DNA of 64,000 nucleotides from Bicyclus anynana (Eukaryota; Arthropoda; Insecta; Lepidoptera; Nymphalidae). Positions 21,797 through 30,783 of this stretch are shown in pieces. Under the pieces are notes generated by a model. It was not told where the DNA came from. It made no database searches and saw only the letters and a program-made list of their open reading frames with translations. Every line of letters begins with the position of its first letter. Position 1 is the stretch's first letter. The position numbers were made by a program, and so were the translations under genes. Location of the stretch: positions 1,736,001 to 1,800,000 of the forward strand of contig NC_069095.1 in the NCBI RefSeq assembly GCF_947172395.1, given 5' to 3'.

Positions 21797-24700
21797 GTAA
21801 GACTTCATTTACTTAACGATATATTGATCTCTTACAGATATCCTTTTTCTTTAAATTATATAAATATTTCTTTAAATTATAAATTATATAATATAAAAGT
21901 AAGATTTTTTTTTATTCAAAGACATGTTTACTTTTGAATGCGATCTCACCAGACGATACAATCAAAGTAGCATGTGTGTCGATCCAGAGTAAAATCTATT
22001 TCCATTCTAAATTTCAGCCAAATCGCTGCAATAGTTGCGGCGTTAAAGAGTAACAAACATCCATACAAACTTTCGCGTTTATAATATTAGTAGGATATTG
22101 AGGTCAACAAGCAGGTTGCAGAGAGCCGCTGGATGATAGCGGCTCGAGACCGTTGAGAAGTCCATGCAAGAGGCCTATGTTCAGCAGTGAACAGTGTTCA
22201 GTGTCCATCGGCTGATAATGATGATGATGATGATGATGATATTGACTCAGGTCTAGTGTAGTGGTAGGCACCGGCCGTGGCTAGTTGTTGTGGTTGTTAA
22301 CCGTCAGAAGTAAAAGTAGAATAAACTTTTAAATAAGTTTATTCCACCTTTACCTCTGACGGTAGTTCCACCCTATAGCTTGGCAATTTTGTTCGTAAAA
22401 TCGAACGAATCGAATAAAAAACCAACGACTGATGCACCTCACTTCCCCGCACGCACGATTTCACACCCGCGCAGTCCTGCCCCTCGTCGCTCGCATATCA
22501 TGGGAGTGTCATCAACAAACTTGCCAGACTATAGACTGTATTGTCATACGTCACTTAACATCAGGTGAGATCGCACTCAAGGGCTAACTTATCATTTTAA
22601 AAAAAGTTGGCTGTCGGAAAACACATTGACTGGCAGCCTCCTGGGTTCGATCCCGGCTGGACCGATTGAGGTTTTTTGATTGGTCAGTCTGGTTGGTGGG
22701 AAGCTTCGGCCGTGGCTAGTTACCACCCTACTGGTAAAGACATACCCTTAACTACAATCTTACCTGTTGGTAAGTGATGATGCAATCTAAGATGGAAGCG
22801 GGCTAACTTGTTAGAAGAAGGATGAAAATCCACACAACATTGTACTGGAAGGCTAAATCGCTTGGCGATACGTCTTTGTCGGTAGGGTGTTAACTAGCCA
22901 TGGTCGAAAGCCTCCCACACCGGGGATCGAACCTCTGTCTTGTATATCCACCGCGCATATATGTTATATAATAGTCAAACATGAGATCATGAGAAAACAC
23001 AGACTTATTAGATGTATTGATTTTGTATTGATTTAGATTCACCCATATTTGGGAAAAGAGATGGTCCATTTCAAGTCCACTCTTGTACCTTGTATCATTA
23101 AAATTAAAAAAATACAGGGTATTTATTAAAATCTAAATAAGTGAGTAAATCTAACTAAATAAAAAGAAATAAATAAGATTAAAACTCAAATTATTGAGTT
23201 AGGTATATCAAGATGGCGCTCTTAGAGCATCTATGACATTACATTTGACAGAAAACATCAAAACGACTATTGCGTTGAAAATGTCATCAATCCGCCATTG
23301 TTACACGTATTAGTGTTGCATTTCTTGGGAGAGAATGAGTATTATTTCGAAAGAGTTAATGTAAATTCGTCGATTTGTAAAATCGAAAATAGTTAAAAAA
23401 AATATTTTCTATTAGTTCCGCCAGGGTACAATGACTGATCCTGGGCTCTATACAATAGGCTACTCGCCTGCTGTATCTAAGAAGATTTTTTGCTTACAGG
23501 CAGTTTAGATGTCTAGAAACTCTAATCACATTTTTATTTGTGAAAATAATCTCGTAATTGTAATATTTTTATAAAACAAAATTGTATTTTTATCACGTCA
23601 CCGCAAACGCCAATCATAAACTGCAACGTCATTCGCTACATGGCAACGGTTTGTGATTGGCGCTTGCGGTGACGTGATATAATCATATCACTGCAAACGC
23701 CAATCACGCTGTTATCTCTATGAATGACGTCACTTGCTAATATGTTGTTTCGGCGGATAAAATTTTACGTAGATATTTTTTCATTTATATTAATTTTTTT
23801 ACTGGTTATTATTGACAGGACAAAATAATATATAGCTATATATAATACTTCCATAATTCAGTTTAAACACTGTTTACAAAAGAGGCAAGTATTTTGGACC
23901 ATCTCCTTTACATTTACATGCTTTCTCCACAGCATCCTTTATCACACCCTGCAAACCAGACGACAAAGAATGTATACGATCCAGCGCCGAAGCAGCGTTG
24001 CCACGCTTAGTGGCTGGTATACCTGAATTAGGAATACAGAAATTGGATCCCTCTACAATAGATTCCGTCAACTCTGAGCAAGCCGGTTTGAAATTCGGCT
24101 TCAAGGATCTTGTTATAACTGGCGTTAGCAAATGCAAGATTCTAGACCTTGAGTAAGTAATTATATTATCACATTTTCAATTGAATTTTATGTTTGCTTT
24201 TCGAAAATTCACTGATTAATATACACTTAGTACCTATATCAGCATTGAGTGGTGTTTTTTATTCCTTTTTATTGGGAGTTTTATATATGTTTTCCCACAT
24301 TGAAAGAAAGAAAGAAAAAATGTTTATTTTATAATTATGCCTTAGCACTATTGTAGAGTCTGATGCCATGACCATCCAGGTATATCCAGACCAAAATCCA
24401 AGTACCTATAAGTAGTATAAAATCAGAACGTCAGAACACCATTGAGTCATAATAGCTCATTTACATTCTCGCGCGAGCGGCGAGACGAGCCGCGAGGCGA
24501 AGTATGAGGCCAATGATAATACTCGACGGTAAGAGCGGTCGGAATCATCACCGAGGGGTGGTTGTTCGATCCCCGCCCCGTTGGTCTATTGTCGTACCCA
24601 CTCCTAGCACAGTCTTTCCCAACTAGTTGAGGAGAATGGGAATGTTGGCCATATTATAAAAGATATGGCAAATATTCTTTACTAGCGGACGCCCGTGACT

Positions 24701-27700
24701 TCGTCCGCGTGTAGTTCAGTTTCTCACAAATCCCGCGGAAACCATGGATTAGTCTTGGATGAAAGGTAGCTTATGTGTTAATAATGCAAAATCTATTTTC
24801 ATTCCAAATTGCAGTGTGCATTGGGTGCAGCGTAAAAGAGGAACAAACATACTTACACATTTACACACTTAAACACAAACTTTCGCCTTTGTAATATTAG
24901 TTTGATATAAAAAAAAAATTAAAAAAATGTGTAAACAGTGCGCTCGTAGTTCGTCTCGCCACTTTCGACGCGTCGAGGTACGAGACGATGTACGAGGCGC
25001 GAGTGTAACTGAGCTGTAGAAAATTTCAGTATTTCTCATTTTCATCGCTTTAGTACGCTTTTAAAATTATACATATACAACTAAATATAATAATATTTAA
25101 ATTACTAGTAACTAACCTAACCTAAACTTATTATAAAAATGCATCGTTTAAATGAGTTGTTGAATAAAAAATAATATTATTTTTTAACAGGCGCGATACA
25201 ACGAAGAGTACCGTGAAGTTGACTGTCGAATGTCCGCTCCATTTCTCTGGGAAATATCACCTGAAAGGAAAACTGCTCTTGTTCGAGGCTTATGGGGATG
25301 GAGACGTCGAAATCAGTACCCGTAAGACATCAATCCTATGCTAGACTTCTGCGATAGACTAGACTAGACTAGTCTAGACTTTCAATAAACCGAGAGCAAC
25401 ACGTTCTCATTTTACGAATGATGAAAGTTTGTCACCTAGTGCTCCTATCTATCTATCTCCTATAAGTCATCGCCAGTGGCGTAGCGAGGCGTGGGCGAAT
25501 GGGGTGGTCGCCCACGGCCTCGTACATAAATGGGCCCAGCGAGGCCGTAAAAACCTGCGCGGCCTCACATCCCCTAAGTACCTACCTATTTATGCAAATA
25601 AATTTAGTAAAAAAGCCAACTGTGTCACAATAAATTGTTACTTTTGACGGCCTCCGTGGCGCAGTGGTATGCGCGATGGATTTAGAAGCCGAAGGTCCTG
25701 GGTTCGATCCCCGGCTGGGCCGATTGAGGTTTTCTTAATTGGTCTAGGTCTGGCTGGTGGGAGGCTCCGGCCGTGGCAAGATACTACACTATCGACAAAG
25801 GTGTACCGCTAAGCGATTTACGTTCCGGTATGATGTCGTGTGGAAACCGAAAGGTGTGGATTTTCATCCTCCTCCTAACAAGTTAGCCCGGTCCCATCTT
25901 AGATTGCACCATCACTTACCATCAGGTGAGATTGTAGTCAAGGACTAACTTGTAAAGAATAAAAAAAAAAAAAAATTTTACTACCTTCAATTTTATTTTA
26001 GAATCAGAGAAACTAATTATTGCGACACATGTGCTATTCATTAAAAACTTTTTCGTTGGTTAAAAGGGCCCCTTTTTAACCAACGAAAAAGTTTTTTCGC
26101 AGATGCTTTTGTTGCCCACGCCTAGATTTGTCTATGTTACGCCACTGGTCATAGCCATTATCATCACCATTATCGGCCAACGGACGTCCACTGCTGGATA
26201 TAGGCCTCTTGTATAGACTTCGAAAAACTAATATCCTGCGGCTCCCTACAGTCTATATCGTCGGTCCACCTTGTAGGAAGTCGACCAACTGCGTTTTCCT
26301 ATACAGGGTCACCATACCAGACCTGGGAACTTCCATCGGCTTTTCGAGCTCTGCACATTGTCAGTTTATTCAAAATCGCCGGACATAACTCTATGAGCTA
26401 TGTCGAGTGACTTTGGTTCTTCTGCGGATCTCCTCATGTCTAATTCGACGCAGAGAAACTCCAAGCATAGCTCGTTCCAGCTGAGTAACTCTGAGCCTTC
26501 TTATGAGGCACATAGTTAGCAACCAAGTCTCGGATCCGTAATTCATCACAGAAACAGTTAAGACTTGCTTTGTCAGGCAATGAGAAATTCCATGTTACGG
26601 TAAGCAATTATGGAGTTATAGCTTTGCAAGTTCGTTGATGACACTCCCATGATATGCGGGCGAAGGGGGAAAGACTGCGCGTGAAGTGAGTTGCATCAAT
26701 CGTGGGTTTTCATTCATTGTTACACGTCGCCCGGCCCGCGCGGACCAACGGGAGTGCTATGAACGAATTTGCCAAGCGATAGAGCCGTTGCTTTGGAAGG
26801 TAGCAGTTTTTGAATGGTGTAGATCCTTCATCCTTAATTGCCATCCATTGTAACAAAAGTACTAAGTCTATATCTCCAGGAACTGCTTTAATAATATGTA
26901 TCGACATCTGAATCACTCTATTATTTACCTCCGCAGAAAAAGTGCGATTCATAGTTGAAGTCAAAATCAAGGACATAGTAAAAGACGGCCAAAAATACTG
27001 GAAAATAACCGGTTTCGACTACAGTTACAAGCTGCTGGATAAAGTTGAAATTAACCTGACAAATCTTTATGATGGCGACGAGAAAAAAGGTCAGTGTGAA
27101 TTGAAATTTAAATCGCACCTCAGAATACATATATCAAACTGAACGCGAGATTTATCCTTAATGTCATACCTACTCTTAGTTTTTTAAGTCTTAAGTCTTT
27201 CCACACTGTTTATGAAAATCCTAACTAATATGACTTTTAAAAGAATTCACTAATGGAATGGATAATTCACTATTATCAACGAGTAACTTAAGCTAGGTTA
27301 TATCTCCGTATTCCCTCAGGAATGGGAGCTATGTGAACTTATTTTTAGTAATTTAAAGATAACTGAGAAAGGAATTTTTTTATACTTTAAAGTTAGTGGC
27401 ATAACTGTGCAATATTGCTAAATTAATGCTAATGGATGCTTTTATTAATCTCGTCTCTAGATATGTTCTTTAAAGACTTTTTTTTTATATCGAAACAGTA
27501 TGAGTATGGATATCGTATTTATTAATCTCTATCTACGACGACCTCCGTGGCGCAGTGGTATGCGCGGTGGATTTACAAAACGGAGGTCCTAGGTTCGATC
27601 CCCGGAAGGGCAGATTGAGATTTTCTTAATTTGTCCAGGTCTGGCTGGTGGGAGGCTTCGGCTGTGGCTAGTTACCACCCTACCGGCAAAGACGTACCGC

Positions 27701-28866
27701 CAAGCGATTTAGCGTTCCGGTACGATGCCGTGTAGAAACCGAAAGGGGTGTGGATTTTCATCCTCCTCCTAACAAGTTAGCCCGCTTCCATCTTAGACTG
27801 CATCATCACTTACCATCAGGTGAGATTGTAGTCAAGGGCTAACTGAGAAGAATTAAAAAAAAAACTATGACGATATCGTAGATTGAGAGATATAGAGACG
27901 AATTCAAAATGTACACTGTCTAGTTTTGTCCGATTTTTGAAACTTAAATACCTACATTATAGATTCTTAAAAATGTTGGTATGATGTAAACCTGGTCAAA
28001 CTATAAGATTTCCGCGTACTCGTACCGATAAAATAAATTTCAAGGAACATTTTATATTATTGAGTCAGTGGAAATACCCCAAATGCGCTGTAAATAAACA
28101 AGCTCTCACTACATTACACTTAATATTATATAGGCGAAAGTTTGTTTGTAAGCATGTATGTCGCTACTGGAGCGATTTGGCTGAAATTTTGAAAGGAAAT
28201 AGATTTTACTATGGATTGACACATAGGCTACTTTTCATCCCGGAAAAATCGATGGTTCCCGCGGGATTTGTGAAAAACTGAATTCCACGCGGACGAAGCG
28301 CGGACATCCGCTAGTACTTAATCAATAAATGGTTATCTAAGAGTCTTGCTTACTTACTAACTTAACTTTTTTTAACGATTCACTATATTTTTATTGGAGT
28401 TTACTTAAGAATCGATATTTCATATATAGCCCGCGGTATAAGAAAAATATGGGCAGTAAAATTCGATGAACAAATGACAGCTTTACGTTTTTGTGCGCAA
28501 CCTATTTTGCGCAAATTTCAACGTTCGCTGCTGACAACAGCGTGCACGCCGCGGCCTGCTGCTCCTCGGTTGCGCACCTTTCACTTTTCAGGCGTAGTAT
28601 TGAGACGTATATAGTGTATACTGCGGGGCAACATACACCTATTTAGACAGTCGATCTGAGAGAGTAAACTCCATTCGTGCGTCGGCGCTGACACAGACTT
28701 TTTTTTGATTACAGCTGCACCAATGTTGGCGACTATCAAAGACAATTCCAACGCGATGGTTGAAGAGATCGGCGGTGATATGATACTGCAGCTGTTGACT
28801 ATCTACGTGGATTGTGTGAAGACATTCATAATGAGCTGCCCAGCCAGTTACCTAGAAATTGCGTAG
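21733..28866 (+). CDS. Takeout/JHBP-family secreted protein, gene 1 (5 exons, 239 aa)
   Basis: Join 21733-21796, 23933-24152, 25191-25321, 26937-27089, 28715-28866; the frame closes exactly with GT-AG introns in phases 1, 2, 1, 1. The product is a 239-aa precursor: a hydrophobic signal peptide (MFRILIVGLIGYFVAESNA), then a JHBP/Takeout domain from about residue 24 to the C-terminus. Visible signatures are the N-terminal cysteine pair C28 and C35 (PCKPDDKEC), the LPRLVAGIPELGIQKLDP motif (44-61), C89 and C109, the AYGDGD motif (128-133), TGFDYSY (163-169) and LYDGDEKK (182-189), plus a sequon NLT at N178. Usual family length is about 240-250 aa, so it is complete. Family members are extracellular carriers of hydrophobic ligands with a long tunnel; several are clock- or feeding-regulated. 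The ligand here is unknown. True hormone-binding JHBPs are a subgroup, and I have no evidence this is one. Confidence 0.93.
23591..23712. repeat. Inverted repeat plus third copy in gene 1 intron 1
   Basis: Arms 23591-23621 and 23649-23679 (31 bp, 29 matching; start TATCACGTCACCGCAA) are separated by 27 bp. A third partial copy (TATCACTGCAAACGCCAATC) follows at 23685. MITE-like; each arm carries CACGTCA. Confidence 0.75.
23933..24152 (+). CDS. Gene 1 exon 2: N-terminal JHBP core
   Basis: 220 nt, acceptor CTCCACAG|CA, donor CTTGA|GTAAGT. Encodes the paired cysteines and the PELG...DP motif. Without splicing the frame would stop at the TAA just past the donor, which confirms the boundary. Confidence 0.93.
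24523..24681 (+). repeat. SINE family C copy (gene 1 intron 2)
   Basis: Head CTCGACGGTAAGAGCGGTCG, B box GTTCGATCCCC, body ending AAAGATATGGCAAATATTCT. Confidence 0.72.
24682..24907 (-). mobile_element. Helitron-like element abutting SINE C (gene 1 intron 2)
   Basis: Begins CTAGCGGACGCCCGTGAC (reverse complement of the 3' terminus) and ends TTTGTAATATTAGTTTGATA, a changed form of the 5' terminus. The hairpin pairs GCGGACG with CGTCCGC. Confidence 0.7.
25191..25321 (+). CDS. Gene 1 exon 3
   Basis: 131 nt, acceptor TTTTTAACAG|GC, donor ACCC|GTAAGA. Encodes the strand with C109 and the LLLFEAYGDGDVEIST segment. Confidence 0.93.
25646..25975 (+). repeat. SINE family A, full length, nested in hAT-like element
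   Basis: Head GACGGCCTCCGTGGCGCAGT, B box GGTTCGATCCCC, tail TTGTAAAGAATAAAAAAA and a 15-nt A run. It must be younger than the surrounding element. Confidence 0.88.
26043..26096. repeat. Near-perfect 54-bp hairpin
   Basis: AAAAACTTTTTCGTTGGTTA pairs with TAACCAACGAAAAAGTTTTT around a GGGCCC centre. It sits inside the hAT-like element. Confidence 0.8.
26150..26530 (-). mobile_element. RTE-like LINE, 3' end (gene 1 intron 3)
   Basis: Minus-strand 3' terminus: (ATC/ACC)n at about 26160-26177, CGTCCACTGCTGGATATAGG, then the decayed C-terminal coding part up to AACCAAGTCTCGGATCC. It lies just outside the hAT-like target duplication. Confidence 0.7.
26937..27089 (+). CDS. Gene 1 exon 4
   Basis: 153 nt, acceptor CTCCGCAG|AA, donor AAAAAG|GTCAGT. 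Encodes the VEVKIKD...WKITGFDYSY strands and LYDGDEKK. A 66-aa frame that reads through the donor (26942-27142) is an artefact. Confidence 0.94.
27537..27864 (+). repeat. SINE family A, full length (gene 1 intron 4)
   Basis: Head GACGACCTCCGTGGCGCAGT through a tail ending in an A run. All promoter boxes are recognisable. Confidence 0.88.
28120..28314 (+). mobile_element. Helitron-like element, short, both ends visible (gene 1 intron 4)
   Basis: 5' part AATATTATATAGGCGAAAGT; 3' hairpin GCGGACGAAGCGCGGACATC then CTAG at 28311-28314 and T. About 195 bp, no coding capacity. Confidence 0.72.
28715..28866 (+). CDS. Gene 1 exon 5: C-terminal part
   Basis: 152 nt, acceptor GATTACAG|CT, stop TAG at 28864-28866. 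Encodes the C-terminal helix region ending SCPASYLEIA, with C223 and C231. Confidence 0.93.
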
Positions 28867-29066
28867 GAAATATTTGGACCTAATTATACTTAAATGACAT
28901 ATGTTTTATTTTCAAACAATATATTATTTTTGTTATCAAGAAATGTTTTTTATTGGACGAATGTCTACGGTGGTCTCGGATCCAGCATTAGAATTATCTC
29001 ACTGTTACTGTCACTAAAATTAACTGAAAATTTTAGTAAAAAATGTATACTTTAAATTTTACTTCA

Positions 29067-29072
29067 AATAAA
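29067..29072 (+). terminator. Poly(A) signal of gene 1
   Basis: AATAAA about 200 nt after the stop codon, followed by a T-rich stretch. Confidence 0.65.
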
Positions 29073-30597
29073 AGCTTGTTTTTTTCTTTTAATTTTTTTT
29101 ATACTTTATGCAGTGGGATTTTTTATTTGTTAAATTAATTTATTTATTTCACACTTTTTAGTTACGATATATGGTTAATTTCGGATTGATTTATTACGTT
29201 TATTACAAAGTACGATAATTTATACGTCCAATTGAGGTTAAGCAAATATTCAAAAAATTCTACGGAACGCTCGGTGGGCGATTCTGACTCCCACTTAGCC
29301 GATTTTTATAATCAATATATTTAATTTAGTTTATTTTATAACTTCATTTAACAAACCTGCTCGCACCTATAGTCATCCGCCTCGCGTATTTCGTATAGAC
29401 AATTAATAAATAACGTTTTTCTAATTGTAGTTTTTTTAAACATGGCCATGATATACCATTTTAGAATCCTCACAAAAAGCTCTTGAATTTGATACAAATT
29501 ATTGCAATATTAGAAAAAAAATATTTTTTCACCTGGAGTCTATAGCGTCTTACAGTCGTCTTGTTATTTTTTTTTAGTTTCACCTATCTAAGAACACTCG
29601 GGTTATTGAGATAAATCTAACGATATCCTAATTACGTAAATCCGTTCAGTGGTTTGGAAGATATGAGGTAATAAAGAATATTACATACATACATACATAC
29701 AAGATACGCGCGAAAAACATAACCCTTCTTGCAGTCGGGTAAAAACTTTCAAAGTCGGACAACTTAATAAAAAGTTACACGTGTTTATACATAAACAAAT
29801 CTAGGTAGGTATGTGTAGGAGTATTTGGATTTGTTATGCCAAATTGGTAATATATTGTACGTATAACTTAAATTATTTACTTATTAATTTTTTATAGCTA
29901 AGAACTTTAATGACATAATATATACATACTCTGTAAAACTGCGAATATTGTGAAAATCTTTTAATAGCTAAACATAGTATCATTGTAATTAAATGTAAGC
30001 ATAAATGTATTAGCGGTTGATTTTCCTTAATAAATAAATAAATAAGGGAAAGGAGATGATGAGAAGCTATAAAAAAAGCGTCAATAATGGAAGTAATAAA
30101 GAAAGTTTTCTAAATTGACTAAAAACTTTCGCGTTTAGAAGGATTATATAGCCAACAAAATTGCATTTGAATGTAATGTACGTACCTACACATATTTTTT
30201 TGTAAATAGCTTCCGTGTCGAAGAAGCTGAGCTTTATATCTTTTATTTCCCAAAATAACAAAACAGTTCTACCCTCTCCATTAGGTAATGAAAGACGTTA
30301 AATGAAAAAGCTGAAAGTTCACGTTAATTGAACGAAATTATTTATTGATAGCTTTAATGTATTGTTACTTACTAAATTATTATAATGCATAAAATATAAG
30401 GCAATGTAAAATAATTAAAAAAGCAATGTATAGGTAAAACAACTTTTTTTTAACTTTAACAAAAGGCCGCTAAAAACCGAATAGATGTTTTAAATAGCTA
30501 CCAATAACTTTATGAGCTCATCTTAATATCTCGTTTGGTATACATACTAGTGACATATATTTATATACATTACAGGCTTAGCGGGTTTTGAGCCTTT
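29073..30597. other. Intergenic region between the two Takeout-like genes
   Basis: AT-rich. A repeat fragment at about 29560-29750 contains (ACAT)n and ends AACCCTTCTTGCAGTCGGG. The minus-strand open frame at 30067-30261 has no domain. Proximal control of gene 2 would lie near the right end. Confidence 0.45.
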
Positions 30598-30632
30598 TAT
30601 AAATATAGCGAGCCTATGATTTTATTGACAGT
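30598..30632 (+). promoter_or_regulatory. Core promoter of Takeout-like gene 2 (TATA + Inr)
   Basis: TATAAATA at 30598-30605 lies 30 nt upstream of ACAGT at 30628-30632, an arthropod-type initiator. This leaves a 5' UTR of about 80 nt before the ATG at 30711. The geometry equals that of gene 1. Confidence 0.72.
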
Positions 30633-30710
30633 GTCGTATTTTACTTACTACTTTAGTAGCAGAGAGCGTTTCTTCTGCGATTTCTTGTGTGATTTAAATT
30701 CTTATAAAAA

Positions 30711-30783
30711 ATGATTCGGTCGAAGTGTTACTTTTTGCTGTGCATAGTTATATATTTGACGGTTAATTCGTACGCCGGTTCTG
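30711..30783 (+). CDS. Gene 2 exon 1: signal peptide
   Basis: 73 nt encoding MIRSKCYFLLCIVIYLTVNS and the YAGS junction; donor TTCTG|GTAATT. Three codons longer than in gene 1. Confidence 0.87.

Larger units (their letters stand above)
25474..26147. mobile_element. hAT-like non-autonomous element with nested SINE (gene 1 intron 3)
   Basis: Ends CAGTGGCGTA (25474) and TACGCCACTG (26147) are inverted repeats, and the 8 bp outside them (GTCATCGC left, GTCATAGC right) match at 7 of 8 positions, the 8-bp target duplication expected for hAT elements. No transposase ORF. A SINE A lies inside, and a hairpin is at 26043-26096. Confidence 0.78.

Noticed and set aside
23874..24137. Minus-strand 87-aa gene
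   Set aside because: Antisense shadow of exon 2 of gene 1, whose sense frame has clear JHBP motifs and splice sites.
26942..27142. Separate small gene of 66 aa
   Set aside because: It is exon 4 of gene 1 read through its splice donor.
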